Shown here: in pieces, positions 45,219-55,702 of the stretch | Layout of the letters: each line of letters starts with the position of its first letter | How positions within the stretch are numbered: position 1 is the stretch's first letter | Source of the DNA: Clostridia bacterium | GTDB taxonomy: Bacteria > Bacillota > DSM-521 > Neomoorellales > Neomoorellaceae | Length of the DNA stretch: 64,000 bases | Reading direction: 5' to 3' | NCBI GenBank assembly: GCA_030154265.1 | Contig: JASKKH010000008.1 | Location: 1 to 64,000 of the forward strand | Position numbers and translations under genes: made by a program | The notes under the pieces: generated by a model | Told to the model about the DNA's origin: nothing | Databases searched by the model: none | Seen by the model: only the letters and a program-made list of their open reading frames with translations

Positions 45219-47039
45219 ATGGACTCTCAAAAGCAAAAAGGTTTTTTAAGTCAATTAAGAAACATCTTAACCTATAGACCTCCTAAGCAAAATGCCTTTG
45301 TCTTACCGGAACTTGAAGACGAAGGTAATGAAGGTAATAGTGAAAAAACTAATAAAGGTGATATTGGGGATAAAAGTAATAGTGACAAAAATAATAAGAA
45401 TGAGAGTAGTAGTGTTCAGAGTAAGAAGTCTAAAAAAAATACAAAAAAGCCGATAAGGGCCAGTGAATGGAAACAAATTAAAAGTGAAGATAAAGAAACA
45501 AAAGATAAAATATCTGCAAATATTAATGTAAATCTAAAAGTTATAAAAGAAAAGTTTCATGTACCTGAAAATATCGATGTGATTATCAGGGAATTTAAAT
45601 TGGCTCAAAAAGTTAATGCCTTCATCGTTTTTATTGATGGTATGGTAAATAATGAAGTTATTAATAATTTTATACTCAGGCAGTTGTTAAACCCTTTACA
45701 GTTTAATGGCTATACCAGCGGTTGTATCAATCAATATGTAAGGGAACACGTTCTGGCAGTAGGCCAGACTAAAGTTATTGATAAATACAGTGATGTTGTT
45801 AAACAGGTATTAACGGGAGTTACTGTTCTTTTTATAGACGGTTGCAACAATTGTTTGGCAATTGAGACCCGTGGTTATGAAAAAAGAAATATTGGTAATC
45901 CCGTAACAGAAAATGTTGTGCGCGGCTCTCAAGAGGCATTCACTGAAAATACCAAAACCAGTATTGTTCAGATCCGCAGGTTAATTAAAAATGAAGACCT
46001 TATCCATGAAACTATAGCTATTAATTCAACAGATAACCCTATGGCTTCCATTATGTATATAAAGGGCATTGTTAACCCCAAAGTTGTAGAAGAAGTTAAA
46101 AGAAGGATTAAAAGTATTAAGACTGATCTTATCCTGGGTGAGGGTATACTTGCCCAATTTATAGAAGACCGTCCTTTTATGTTGTTCCCTCAGGTATTAG
46201 CAACGGAACGACCCGATCGGGCTGCCTCCCATATTTTAGAAGGTAAAGTTTTAATCTTTTCGGAAGGATCACCTTTTGCCCTAATTGTCCCGGTTAATTT
46301 TCTGGCATTGTTACATTCACCTGAAGATAGCTCCCTTAGGTGGCAATTAGGGAGCTTTTTACGCCTTATTCGTCTGACCGGTCTTCTTATTGCCTTATTT
46401 ATTCCAAGTTTATATGTCGCTATAACTAATTACCACCATGAAATGTTACCAACAGAATTATTACTAGCCATTACTAGTTCTCGTGAAAACATACCCTTCC
46501 CAACTATTGTTGAAGCACTATTAATGGAAGTATCATTTGAATTTATTCGTGAAGCTGGAATTAGGATGCCGGGCCTAATTGGATCAACCCTTGGTATCAT
46601 AGGAGCATTAATCCTCGGCCAGGCTGCCGTTGAAGCAAACATAGTCAGTCCAATCATGATAATTATCGTCTCGATTACGGGTTTAGGTAATTTTACAATA
46701 CCTAACTATTCTCTTGCTTTTGGGATAAGATTACTTCGTTTCTTCTTTATCTGTATGGCTGGTATCTCAGGTTTTTTAGGTATATCAATAGGTTTTATAA
46801 TTATAATTGCTCTATCTACCAGCATGAAAAGTTTTGGTGTTCCCTTTATGTCCCCTGGCTGGCCACGGACTAAAAAAAGCGCAGATTCTATTATCAGATA
46901 TCCACTGTGGAAACAAGAAAAAAGACCTGATGCAATAAATTCTTTGCACAGGCAAAGACAACCCCAAGTTTCAAGAGGTTGGGTAGTAGATAGTAACCCT
47001 AATAATAAAGGAGGTAATAAAAATGATTCAGGAAGGTAA
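45219..47039 (+). CDS. gerKA: Spore germinant receptor A subunit (GerA/GerKA family)
   Basis: Encodes 606 residues. The first ~100 are hydrophilic and low complexity (Asn, Lys, Ser, Glu runs), longer than in many family members. Two cytosolic soluble subdomains follow (residues ~105-370: FVIFIDGMVNNEVINNFILR-like strands, FIDGCNNCLAIETRGYEKRN, IAQ-type RRLIKNEDLIHETI). Four to five membrane helices span ~375-545 with FPTIVEALLMEVSFEFIREAG. It is the first gene of the receptor operon in the inner spore membrane. CTGGAGGG precedes the ATG. Confidence 0.93.
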   Translation: MDSQKQKGFLSQLRNILTYRPPKQNAFVLPELEDEGNEGNSEKTNKGDIGDKSNSDKNNKNESSSVQSKKSKKNTKKPIRASEWKQIKSEDKETKDKISANINVNLKVIKEKFHVPENIDVIIREFKLAQKVNAFIVFIDGMVNNEVINNFILRQLLNPLQFNGYTSGCINQYVREHVLAVGQTKVIDKYSDVVKQVLTGVTVLFIDGCNNCLAIETRGYEKRNIGNPVTENVVRGSQEAFTENTKTSIVQIRRLIKNEDLIHETIAINSTDNPMASIMYIKGIVNPKVVEEVKRRIKSIKTDLILGEGILAQFIEDRPFMLFPQVLATERPDRAASHILEGKVLIFSEGSPFALIVPVNFLALLHSPEDSSLRWQLGSFLRLIRLTGLLIALFIPSLYVAITNYHHEMLPTELLLAITSSRENIPFPTIVEALLMEVSFEFIREAGIRMPGLIGSTLGIIGALILGQAAVEANIVSPIMIIIVSITGLGNFTIPNYSLAFGIRLLRFFFICMAGISGFLGISIGFIIIIALSTSMKSFGVPFMSPGWPRTKKSADSIIRYPLWKQEKRPDAINSLHRQRQPQVSRGWVVDSNPNNKGGNKNDSGR

Positions 47040-48123
47040 AATCGGAGTCTTTGAAGCAAGCTCCCTGGTCATTTTTATGGTCGCCTCAAAAGCTCTGTTT
47101 GGTGCAGTTCGAGAACTTGTAGAAGCCACGGGGCCAAGTGCGTGGTACACCACTATAATCTCTGGTATTACAGCTTTAATTGGTTTTTGGATTATCATCC
47201 GTTTAATGCAAAGGTTTCCAGGTCAGGAACTTGTATCAATTCTTAAAACGGTGTACGGCAGGATAACAGGCAGCCTCATTGCCCTGATTATCTGTTTCCT
47301 TTACATTTATAACGCTGCCTCTTTTACCAGGGAATTTACGGAAGCAGTTAAAGTATTTGAATACCCTTTAACCCCTCCCAGTTTCATAATGATTCTTATT
47401 CTTTTAGCGGTAATTGTTTTACTATATTACGGTTTGGAAACCACCGCCAGAACCACCAGCTTTTTTACCTGGCCCCTGATTGTTGGAATGATATCTATTT
47501 TTTTTCTTGGACTGCCTTTAGGTAAGCTAACTAACCTCTACCCTCTTTTGGGCCACGGGCTTGACAGAACAATAATTACCGGTTTACTAAGAAGTTCTGT
47601 ATATGGTGAGGTCATAGGGCTTACTATCATCTTAAATGCTCTTCAAGGAATAGAAAACTTCAAAAAGGCCGGTAAACATGGGATTATAATATCTATTATA
47701 ATCATATCTTTAAGTTTATTCATTTACAGCCTTATTTTCCCTTATTCTGTAAGTGTTGAGAATACCATACCACTACTAACATTGACTCGGATAATAGAAT
47801 ACGGCAGGTTTTTCCAACGCTTTGAATCAATTTATATTTTTATATGGTCTGTAGCAGCAACATTAACAACGGCTATAAACTTGTATTTAGCCTTAAGTAT
47901 ATATTGTAAAACCTTTAGAATTAATGACCATAGAGTATTAGTCTTACCTTTATGTATTTTACTTTTCAGTATAGCAATTATCCCTAAAGATATTGTTACT
48001 ATCACTTCAATTTATGTACATTATTTAAGACAATATGGGTGGATTATTTTTATCGGTTTACCCCTTTTAACCCTTATAGTAGCGGCAGTCCGAGGTAAAA
48101 AAGGTGAATCAGCTAATGCGTAA
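47023..48123 (+). CDS. gerKB: Spore germinant receptor B subunit (GerB/GerKB family)
   Basis: Encodes 366 residues with ten predicted membrane helices of the APC amino-acid transporter-like fold. The start overlaps gerKA by 17 bases and has AAAGGAGG upstream. This subunit is thought to bind the germinant directly. Family cues are ASSLVIFMVASKALFGAVRE at the N-terminus, the YYGLETTART loop and the FQRFESIYIFIWSVA helix. The germinant (amino acid or sugar) cannot be predicted. Confidence 0.93.
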   Translation: MIQEGKIGVFEASSLVIFMVASKALFGAVRELVEATGPSAWYTTIISGITALIGFWIIIRLMQRFPGQELVSILKTVYGRITGSLIALIICFLYIYNAASFTREFTEAVKVFEYPLTPPSFIMILILLAVIVLLYYGLETTARTTSFFTWPLIVGMISIFFLGLPLGKLTNLYPLLGHGLDRTIITGLLRSSVYGEVIGLTIILNALQGIENFKKAGKHGIIISIIIISLSLFIYSLIFPYSVSVENTIPLLTLTRIIEYGRFFQRFESIYIFIWSVAATLTTAINLYLALSIYCKTFRINDHRVLVLPLCILLFSIAIIPKDIVTITSIYVHYLRQYGWIIFIGLPLLTLIVAAVRGKKGESANA

Positions 48124-49393
48124 ACTTATTATGGTTTTAATTTTATTAACAGTTATAGCCAGCTGTACCTCAGGTTGTTATGACCAAAGGGAAGTTGATG
48201 AAATGGCCTATGTAATGGCAATGGGCTTTGACAAAGGTACAACTGAAAAATTACGCTTGACCCTGCAAATAATCACCTTCAGGAATCAAGAGGGTGGAGA
48301 ACAAGGTGGGAGACAAAGAGGAGGACAAGGTGGGGGACAAACTGATCAGATTACAGTTGAATGTTCTGCTCTTTTTGATGGCATCAACTTGGCTAATACT
48401 ATCCTTTCAAGACAAATAAACCTGATGCACGCCAAACATATAGTTATTTCAGAAGAACTCGCTCGCAATGGTGATGTTGAAAAATATATCTCCGCTGTTA
48501 TACGTTACCGTCAAATAAGAAGGATAATGAATTTTATAGTAACCAAAGGTAAAGCAGAAGACTTTCTTAAAGAAAATCAACCTTTCATTGGCAATGACCC
48601 ACCTAAAGATATGCAATTACTTAAAAAACAAAGTGCCTATACCAGTTATATTCCTGAAGTTAAGCTTTTTGACTTCTATAATAATGTTAAGTCAACCATG
48701 ATAGATCCTATAGCTATCTTAGCTGGCGTTAACCCCGAAGGAAACCTGGCTGCCGGAAATCTAACAGAAGAATCACTTCAAAGCGGGCAGTACCTGGCAG
48801 GAAAAATACCCCGAGAAGGTGGAACAAAAAAGGAATACTTTGGAGCCGCAGTTTTCCGTGGGGCCAAGATGGTAGGAGAGATTGATGGTAATGGCGTCAA
48901 AATGTATAAAATGGTTCATGGTCTATTTGAAAGAGGATACTTTATCATCAATGACCCATTAGCTCCTGACTACGTAATATCACTGGATGTCCGCCAGAGT
49001 AGAAAACCTTCAATTGAGGTTAAGGTTACAGGTAACGAGCCAAAGATTAATGTTGAAATCTTCCTGGAAGGCGAAATCCTTGCCATTCAAAGTAGAATAA
49101 ACTATGAGGACCCAAAGCAATCACATATTTTGGAAACGACGTTTGAAAAAATAATTAAAGAACACCTGGATAGCCTTATAAAAACCTGTCAACAAGATTT
49201 TAAAGCCGATATCTTCGGTTTTGGTAGATATGCTGCCTTTAGTTTTCCAACTATTGAATCATGGGAAGAATATAACTGGAAAGAAAAATTTCCTGAGGGT
49301 AAGGTTAGTACTAAAGTCAATTTCGTTATAAGGAGAACCGGTATGATAACCAAATCTTCACCTATTGTACCACCGATAGGAGATGTCCAATGA
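48116..49393 (+). CDS. gerKC: Spore germinant receptor C subunit lipoprotein (GerC/GerKC family)
   Basis: Encodes 425 residues from the ATG at 48116 (AAGGTGA 8 bases upstream), overlapping gerKB by 8 bases. A lipoprotein signal peptide ends near SGCYDQREVDEMA, where the Cys would be lipidated. Three soluble domains follow. A Gly/Gln-rich insert at residues ~62-78 (GGEQGGRQRGGQGGGQ) interrupts the first domain and is unusual. Domain 3 has the HLDSLIKTCQQDFKADIFGF helix common to the family. Confidence 0.92.
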   Translation: MRKLIMVLILLTVIASCTSGCYDQREVDEMAYVMAMGFDKGTTEKLRLTLQIITFRNQEGGEQGGRQRGGQGGGQTDQITVECSALFDGINLANTILSRQINLMHAKHIVISEELARNGDVEKYISAVIRYRQIRRIMNFIVTKGKAEDFLKENQPFIGNDPPKDMQLLKKQSAYTSYIPEVKLFDFYNNVKSTMIDPIAILAGVNPEGNLAAGNLTEESLQSGQYLAGKIPREGGTKKEYFGAAVFRGAKMVGEIDGNGVKMYKMVHGLFERGYFIINDPLAPDYVISLDVRQSRKPSIEVKVTGNEPKINVEIFLEGEILAIQSRINYEDPKQSHILETTFEKIIKEHLDSLIKTCQQDFKADIFGFGRYAAFSFPTIESWEEYNWKEKFPEGKVSTKVNFVIRRTGMITKSSPIVPPIGDVQ

Positions 49394-49566
49394 AATACTC
49401 AACTTTTATAATCATTTTTATAGCCGCTTATCGGATTATAACCTATGCCTTATATGAATGGAAAAATAATAATGTTTTAGCTTTCGCCGGAGCAATTTTT
49501 ATGGCCCTATTATCTATAATTGTACCTGTTATAGTTATGTTGACAATCGATAAATTAAGCTATTAA
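49390..49566 (+). CDS. Small two-helix membrane protein of the germinant receptor operon (D-type subunit)
   Basis: A 58-residue frame begins at an ATG sharing four bases (ATGA) with the gerKC stop, so translation is coupled. It reads MKYSTFIIIFIAAYRIITYA, a short polar turn (LYEWKNNNV), then a second hydrophobic helix (FAGAIFMALLSIIVPVIVML) and a charged end. Size, two helices and fourth position match the small D proteins reported in some Bacillus germinant-receptor operons. Sequence similarity to those was not tested. A strong terminator follows 14 bases later. Confidence 0.75.
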   Translation: MKYSTFIIIFIAAYRIITYALYEWKNNNVLAFAGAIFMALLSIIVPVIVMLTIDKLSY

Positions 49567-49576
49567 AAGGTTCTAA

Positions 49577-49610
49577 AAAACCTCGGTCTTTAAAAAACCG
49601 AGGTTTTTTT
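49577..49610. terminator. Bidirectional terminator between the ger and pur operons
   Basis: AACCTCGGT/ACCGAGGTT stem with a 9-base loop, flanked by AAAAAA on the left and TTTTTTT on the right; ends gerKABC-D on the plus strand and the purine operon on the minus strand. Confidence 0.88.
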
Positions 49611-49692
49611 CATAGAAAACTATTTTAGCTTTCTAATATTAAATTAAACTACTTTGAAGTGCTCTACTATAATACTTAATCGTAAACCATCC

Positions 49693-50949
49693 TTAAAGCG
49701 CCTTATGCCCTATATCGGTACGATACTGCTTTCCTTTAAAATCTACAGTTTCTACGCCGGCATAGGCTTTTTCTAATGCCGCCTTCAAGTTTTCTCCCCG
49801 AGCTGTGATACATAGCACTCGGCCACCAGCTGTGACCATTTGCCCTTTCTTCAGGGAAGTTCCGGCATGAAATGCTTCTACTCCCGAAGGTAAGGAGTCT
49901 AAGCCAGAAATAGGCTCACCTTTGGTATAAGAACCTGGATATCCGGCTGAAGCAAGGACTACTCCGGCTGCAGACCCCGGATACCATTCTAATTCTATTT
50001 CAGCTAGTTGACCATTAATGGTGGCCTCCATAATATCTACCAAATCACTTTTCAGGAGCATCATTAAAGGCTGGGTTTCCGGATCGCCAAAGCGACAGTT
50101 AAATTCAAGCACCTTTGGTCCATCTGATGTCAGCATTAAACCGGCATAAAGAACTCCTTGGTATGGGTATCCGGCTTCTGCCATAGCCTTGATAGTAGGT
50201 TCAAGGATTTTTTCGACAACCTGTTTTGACACTTCCGAAGTATAAAACGGTACTGGAGCATAAGCACCCATACCACCGGTATTGGGACCGGTGTCTCCTT
50301 CCCCTACTCGTTTGTGATCTTGAGAAGGTAAAAGGGGAAGAACTGTCTTGCCATCACAAAAAGCCAGTATACTTACTTCTTGCCCTTTTAGAAACTCCTC
50401 TATAACAACCTTATGCCCAGCATTACCAAATTTGCCAGCAAACATTGTTTTAACAGCGTCTTTTGCTTCATCTAAATTCGATGCAACCACTACCCCTTTA
50501 CCGGCTGCCAGGCCGTCAGCCTTAATAACCATTGGACCTGGGTATTTCCCGAGATATGCTAACGCTGACTCTTCATCATCAAAAGTTGCATAATCCGCAG
50601 TAGGTACGCCTGCTTTACGCATCAAGTCTTTGGCAAAAATCTTACTTCCTTCTAGCCGGGCTGCCGCCTTTGAAGGACCAAATACAGGTAGATTTGCCTC
50701 CTTAAAAGCATCAACAATACCTGCTACTAACGGGGCTTCTGGCCCTACTACAGTAAGGTCTATACCTGTATGACGAGCAAAATTTACTAACTCATTAATA
50801 TTATCAGGTTCTATAGGCACACAAGTTGCCAGTTTTGCTATACCGGCATTACCGGGAGCGCAGTAAATCTCCTTTACCTTTGGACTCTGAGATATTTTCC
50901 AGACCAAAGCATGCTCCCTGCCCCCACTACCAACTATCAATATACGCAA
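49693..50949 (-). CDS. purD: Phosphoribosylamine--glycine ligase
   Basis: Encodes 418 residues of the ATP-grasp fold. GSGGREHALVWKI at the N-terminus, GPEAPLVAGI, the ATP-binding IKADGLAAGKGVVVA, and LEFNCRFGDPETQ with metal ligands are canonical. Catalyses step 2 of purine synthesis. It is the last gene of the operon, 39 bases after purH. Confidence 0.96.
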   Translation of the reverse strand: MRILIVGSGGREHALVWKISQSPKVKEIYCAPGNAGIAKLATCVPIEPDNINELVNFARHTGIDLTVVGPEAPLVAGIVDAFKEANLPVFGPSKAAARLEGSKIFAKDLMRKAGVPTADYATFDDEESALAYLGKYPGPMVIKADGLAAGKGVVVASNLDEAKDAVKTMFAGKFGNAGHKVVIEEFLKGQEVSILAFCDGKTVLPLLPSQDHKRVGEGDTGPNTGGMGAYAPVPFYTSEVSKQVVEKILEPTIKAMAEAGYPYQGVLYAGLMLTSDGPKVLEFNCRFGDPETQPLMMLLKSDLVDIMEATINGQLAEIELEWYPGSAAGVVLASAGYPGSYTKGEPISGLDSLPSGVEAFHAGTSLKKGQMVTAGGRVLCITARGENLKAALEKAYAGVETVDFKGKQYRTDIGHKAL

Positions 50950-50987
50950 CTTAAAACCCCTCCGAATAGGAATTTAACTAATATCCA

Positions 50988-52535
50988 TTAGTGGCGGAAA
51001 TGACGGACACCGGTAAAGACCATAGTAATTCCTGCATCTTTGGCAGCTTTTATAGATTCATCGTCACGGATAGAACCACCAGGTTGGATAATAGCCTTTA
51101 CTCCTGCTTTAGCTGCTAATTTCACAGTGTCACCAAAGGGGAAGAATGCATCAGAAGCAAGGACCGCACCTTTAGCTTTATCTCCGGCTTGTTCTAAAGC
51201 AATGCGAGCTGCTCCTACTCTGTTCATCTGTCCGGCACCTATGCCTAAGGTAACTCCGTCCTTAGCTAACACAATAGCATTGGATTTGACATGTTTTACT
51301 ACCTGCCAGGCAAAAAGCAAATCATCTAACTCTTCTTCCCCAGGTTCACTGCCAGAAACAGTTTTAAGTTCTTTAGTATCAATTACATGTCGATCGGGTT
51401 CTTGGACTAAGAAACCTCCGCTTATTGGCTTTAAGATATAATCTTTGGTATCTTCATTATCTAAATCTTCGCCAGCAGCTAAAAGACGTAAGTTCGCTTT
51501 TTCTTTAAGAATATTTAAAGCTTCAGCAGTAAAATCAGGGGCAATTACTGCTTCTAAGAATATTTCCACGAGCTCTTTAGCAACATCCGCGTCAACAACC
51601 CTGTTAAAAGCAACTATACCACCAAAAGCTGAAACAGGATCGGCATCTAAAGCCTTTTTATAAGCCATGACCGGGGTTTCACCACGAGCTACTCCACAAG
51701 GATTGGTATGTTTAATAATTGCCGCAACACATTCCTTAAAGTCTTGGACCAAGTCCCAAGCAGCCTCAAGGTCTACTAAATTATTATAGGAAAGTTCTTT
51801 ACCTTGGAGCTGACGGGCACCTGCCAGACTACCGGGAGGAGTAACGGGGAAACGATAAAAAGCTGCCTTTTGGTGGGGGTTTTCACCATAACGAAGGTCT
51901 TGTACCTTCTCCCCAGTTAAGGTAAAGTCTTTAGGAAAGGCTTCATTTTCATCTTGAATTAGATTTTGCAGGTAAGAAGCAATAGTGGTGTCATATGAAG
52001 CAGTATGGGCAAATGCTTCTGAAGCTAATCGTTTACGAGTATCAATACTCAGTTCACCTTTTTCTTTTAACTCTTTTAAGACTGCTTCATAGTCAGACGG
52101 ATTTACTACAACCGCTACGCTTTCATAGTTTTTAGCTGCAGCACGTACCATAGTAGGTCCGCCAATATCAATATTTTCAATAGCTTCCTCTAGGGTTACA
52201 TCAGGACGGTTAATAGTTTCCCTGAAGGGATAAAGATTAACTATAACCAAATCTATAGGCTTAATATTATGTTCTTCTAATTGTTTTAAATGTTCTGGAG
52301 TCCTTTTAGCCAGGATACCACCGTGAACATTTGGATGAAGGGTTTTTACCCGTCCGTTTAAAATTTCAGGAAAGCCGGTAATACTGGCAACTTCAGTTAC
52401 CTTTAAGCCTGCTTCACTTATAGCACGAGCCGTACCACCGGTAGAAATCAATTCCCAGCCTAGCTCTACTAGACCACGGGCTAATTCTACTAATCCTGTT
52501 TTATCAGAAACGCTTAATAAGGCCCTCCTGGCCAT
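50988..52535 (-). CDS. purH: Bifunctional AICAR formyltransferase / IMP cyclohydrolase
   Basis: Encodes 515 residues. The N-terminal IMP cyclohydrolase domain (residues ~1-195) begins [18 protein letters not shown] with an STGGTA loop; the C-terminal AICAR transformylase (~200-515) has the catalytic KHTNPCGVA motif and [11 protein letters not shown]. It carries out the last two steps to IMP. AICAR also arrives from HisF/HisH, encoded in this window. ATG start; a 41-base gap separates it from purN. Confidence 0.96.
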   Translation of the reverse strand: MARRALLSVSDKTGLVELARGLVELGWELISTGGTARAISEAGLKVTEVASITGFPEILNGRVKTLHPNVHGGILAKRTPEHLKQLEEHNIKPIDLVIVNLYPFRETINRPDVTLEEAIENIDIGGPTMVRAAAKNYESVAVVVNPSDYEAVLKELKEKGELSIDTRKRLASEAFAHTASYDTTIASYLQNLIQDENEAFPKDFTLTGEKVQDLRYGENPHQKAAFYRFPVTPPGSLAGARQLQGKELSYNNLVDLEAAWDLVQDFKECVAAIIKHTNPCGVARGETPVMAYKKALDADPVSAFGGIVAFNRVVDADVAKELVEIFLEAVIAPDFTAEALNILKEKANLRLLAAGEDLDNEDTKDYILKPISGGFLVQEPDRHVIDTKELKTVSGSEPGEEELDDLLFAWQVVKHVKSNAIVLAKDGVTLGIGAGQMNRVGAARIALEQAGDKAKGAVLASDAFFPFGDTVKLAAKAGVKAIIQPGGSIRDDESIKAAKDAGITMVFTGVRHFRH

Positions 52536-52575
52536 ATGTATAACTCATCTCCTTATGTTTAAATTTATTTATAAA

Positions 52576-53190
52576 CTAGTCAACTCTCACTCGACGGCCT
52601 TCAATTTTTACCCGCCCCTCAGCTATCCACTTAACTACTTTAGGATAAAGTCGATGTTCCTCGACTAGAATTCTTTTTGCTAAAGTTTCTTCTGTATCAT
52701 CTTCAAGAATCGGTACCACTGTCTGAGCAATAATAGGTCCAGAATCCATACCCACATCAACAAAGTGTACAGTACAGCCTGAAAACTTGACTCCATATTC
52801 TAAGGCCTGACGTTGGGCATTAAGTCCAGGAAAAGCGGGCAGCAAGGCTGGGTGGATATTGATGACTCGGTTTTCAAACCTGTCCAATAAGTTATTTGTC
52901 AATAGCCGCATAAAACCGGCTAAAACCACCAGCTCTACTCCTTCTTTTTTTAGAATTGCTGCCAGGGCCTCATCATATGCCTCACGCGTTGGATAAGACT
53001 TTGGATTTAAGAATAGGGTTTTTATTCCCCTTTTTGCAGCCAATTCCAAGGCTCGGGCCTCTTGTTTATCGCTTATGACTATTTTAATAGACGCTGGAAC
53101 CTGGCCAGAATCTATAGCCTCAGCTATAGATTCCATGTTACTGCCACGACCAGAAACCAGTATACCAATTGGTAGAAGTTCGGTAGCCAT
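52576..53190 (-). CDS. purN: Phosphoribosylglycinamide formyltransferase (folate-dependent)
   Basis: Encodes 204 residues. LVSGRGSNMESI, the catalytic Asn-His-Asp set in NIHPALLPAFPG and the VHFVDVGMDSGPIIAQ segment are all present. It uses 10-formyl-THF; no formate-dependent PurT is present here. Position between purM and purH is the usual Firmicute order. Confidence 0.95.
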   Translation of the reverse strand: MATELLPIGILVSGRGSNMESIAEAIDSGQVPASIKIVISDKQEARALELAAKRGIKTLFLNPKSYPTREAYDEALAAILKKEGVELVVLAGFMRLLTNNLLDRFENRVINIHPALLPAFPGLNAQRQALEYGVKFSGCTVHFVDVGMDSGPIIAQTVVPILEDDTEETLAKRILVEEHRLYPKVVKWIAEGRVKIEGRRVRVD

Positions 53191-53232
53191 TTATTTCATT
53201 CCCTTGTATGAGTCTTAATATATAATCCTTAA

Positions 53233-54273
53233 TTATAATTCCGGAGTGAACTCAACCTGCCCCTTACCTGGAATAACTTCACCAACAATATAGACATTCT
53301 CCTCTGTAGTTTTTAGCTTTGCTAAAACCTCATCAACATCTTGGGGGTCGACTATCGCCAGCATACCTAAGCCCATATTGAAGGTCCGGTACATCTCAAA
53401 CTCTGATATCTTGCCTTTTTCCTGGATAAGCCTAAATACACTTGGTATTTGCCATTTATCCCGATAAATTTTTAAATTGCACTCGGGTGGTAAAATACGT
53501 GGTGGGTTTTCAATTAAACCTCCACCAGTAATATGGGAAAGCCCTTTTATTAACCCTTCATTTATGAGTGGTAAAAGACTAGATACGTAAATGCGTGTAG
53601 GCTTCAGTAGTTCTTCACCTAAAGTCCCCTCTAACTCAGGCAGTTCCTGGCTTAAATCATAGCCTTCATTATCGAGTAAAACCTTTCTTACCAAACTGAA
53701 ACCGTTTGAGTGTAAACCGCTAGAAGCGAGGCCTAAGACCACTTGCCCGGTTTTTACTTTACTACCGTCTAATAGTTTATCCCGCTCCACTACACCAACA
53801 GCAAAACCTGCTAAGTCATATTCATTATCTTTATAAAACCCTGGTAATTCAGCTGTTTCTCCCCCGATAAGAGCACAACCTGCCTGGCGGCACCCTGCTG
53901 CCACACCGGCAACGATCTGTTCTACTCTTTGGGGTATCATTTTCCCTACTGCCAGATAATCAAGGAAAAAAAGAGGTTCCGCTCCCTGTACCAAAATATC
54001 ATTGACACACATAGCTACAGCATCAATGCCGATAGTATCATGCTTGTCCATGTTAAAGGCAATCTTTAGCTTGGTACCTACCCCATCAGTCCCGGCTACC
54101 AGTAGTGGCTCACGATACTGCCCCAGGGCAAATAAGCCACCAAAACCGCCTAGATCACCTAAAACACCAGGGCGGAATGTGCTCTTAACATGTTGTTTCA
54201 TAAGTTCGACAGCTTGATTACCCGCTGAAATATTCACCCCGGCGTCAGCATAGGTAATGCCTTCTTTACGCAC
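53233..54273 (-). CDS. purM: Phosphoribosylformylglycinamidine cyclo-ligase
   Basis: Encodes 346 residues of the PurM/PurL ATP-binding superfamily. [20 protein letters not shown], the [10 protein letters not shown] loop, [10 protein letters not shown] and the [11 protein letters not shown] motif are clear, as is the [15 protein letters not shown] segment. It closes the imidazole ring to form AIR, the substrate of PurE. 12 bases separate it from purF. Confidence 0.96.
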   Translation of the reverse strand: MRKEGITYADAGVNISAGNQAVELMKQHVKSTFRPGVLGDLGGFGGLFALGQYREPLLVAGTDGVGTKLKIAFNMDKHDTIGIDAVAMCVNDILVQGAEPLFFLDYLAVGKMIPQRVEQIVAGVAAGCRQAGCALIGGETAELPGFYKDNEYDLAGFAVGVVERDKLLDGSKVKTGQVVLGLASSGLHSNGFSLVRKVLLDNEGYDLSQELPELEGTLGEELLKPTRIYVSSLLPLINEGLIKGLSHITGGGLIENPPRILPPECNLKIYRDKWQIPSVFRLIQEKGKISEFEMYRTFNMGLGMLAIVDPQDVDEVLAKLKTTEENVYIVGEVIPGKGQVEFTPEL

Positions 54274-54285
54274 AATTATTCCCCC

Positions 54286-55689
54286 TTACCCTTCAAGGCT
54301 GTACTTTGTAGCTTCTTCCGGAGAAGGGATTGGTATGGGATAGTTACCAGTAAAACAAGCCGCACAGAAATTCTCGGCATCCCTTTTAACTGATTTGAAA
54401 AGTCCTTCTATACTTAAATAGTGCAGGCTGTCAGCTCCAATATATTGCCGGATTTCTTCCAGAGGATGCTGCGCTGCAATTAGTTCCCCGCGAACACTGG
54501 TATCAATGCCGTAATAACAAGGATATAAAACCGGGGGTGAAGCTACCAGGAAATGGACTTCCTTTACTCCTGCCTGACGTAACATATTGACAATCCTGCG
54601 ACTGGTAGTACCTCTAACAATTGAATCATCGATTATAATTACCCGTTTATTTTTTAGAATCGGCTTAATGGGGTTTAATTTTAGTCGGACACCTAAATCC
54701 CTTAATTCTTGAGTGGGTTGGATAAAAGTTCTACCCACATACCGATTTTTCATCAAGCCTTCTACGAAAGGTAAACCTGCTACCTCAGCATAACCGACTG
54801 CAGCAGCTATACCAGAATCCGGGACCGGAATAACAATATCTGCATCGATCTTAATTTCTCGTGCCAGGTTACAACCTAATTCCCGTCTTACCAGGTTAAC
54901 CGTTTCATCGTCAATAGTACTGTCGGGGCGAGCAAAATAAACATACTCGAAAATACAATGAGCCCTATTGTTAACTTTTGGTCTCTCTATAGACCTTACC
55001 CCTTCACTATCAATAACAATTATTTCTCCGGGTTCAACATCACGTACAAATTCAGCATCAATTGTATCTAACGCGCAAGATTCAGAAGCCAGTACCCAAC
55101 CTTCGCCTAATTTACCTAGACATAAAGGACGAACTCCATGAGGGTCGCGAACACCAATTAATTTATTTTCTGTCATCACAACCAAAGAGTAGGCACCCTT
55201 TAATTCTTCCTGGCAATGACGTAAAGCCTCTTCAATAGGTTCCTGACTGTGCTTGGCAATAAGATTTACTATTATTTCACTGTCAGTTGATGACTGGAAA
55301 ACTGAACCACCAGCACCGAGTTCCTGGCGTAGTTTAGCTGCATTAGTCAGGTTACCATTATGAGCAATAGCCAGCATACCCCTTAGATAGCGAAAAACTA
55401 GAGGTTGAGCATTGACCAAAGAGCTTTCTCCAGTAGTAGAATAGCGTACATGGCCTATAGCAATATCGCCTTTTAAAGTCTGTAGGTTATCATTATTAAA
55501 TACTTCTGCAACCAGGCCCATACCTTTATGGGTATCTATTTTTTGACCATTGGCCACAGCAATCCCCGCACTCTCCTGGCCGCGGTGCTGTAAGGCATAT
55601 AAGCCATAATAGGTAAGGCGGGAAACATCCTTTTCTGGAGCATAAATACCAAAAACCCCGCACTCCTCATGCCATGGTGATTTTTTCAA
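54286..55689 (-). CDS. purF: Amidophosphoribosyltransferase
   Basis: Encodes 467 residues, the committed step consuming PRPP and glutamine. A nine-residue propeptide (MKKSPWHEE) precedes the catalytic Cys of CGVFGIYAP, as in the B. subtilis-type enzyme. The PRPP loop is VIIIDDSIVRGTTSRRI near residue 350. Cys residues in HCIFEYVYF and FCAACFTGNYP fit the oxygen-sensing [4Fe-4S] cluster of that class. The substrate PRPP is also the probable ligand of the operon leader. Confidence 0.96.
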   Translation of the reverse strand: MKKSPWHEECGVFGIYAPEKDVSRLTYYGLYALQHRGQESAGIAVANGQKIDTHKGMGLVAEVFNNDNLQTLKGDIAIGHVRYSTTGESSLVNAQPLVFRYLRGMLAIAHNGNLTNAAKLRQELGAGGSVFQSSTDSEIIVNLIAKHSQEPIEEALRHCQEELKGAYSLVVMTENKLIGVRDPHGVRPLCLGKLGEGWVLASESCALDTIDAEFVRDVEPGEIIVIDSEGVRSIERPKVNNRAHCIFEYVYFARPDSTIDDETVNLVRRELGCNLAREIKIDADIVIPVPDSGIAAAVGYAEVAGLPFVEGLMKNRYVGRTFIQPTQELRDLGVRLKLNPIKPILKNKRVIIIDDSIVRGTTSRRIVNMLRQAGVKEVHFLVASPPVLYPCYYGIDTSVRGELIAAQHPLEEIRQYIGADSLHYLSIEGLFKSVKRDAENFCAACFTGNYPIPIPSPEEATKYSLEG

Positions 55690-55702
55690 AACAGGTCCCT
55701 CC

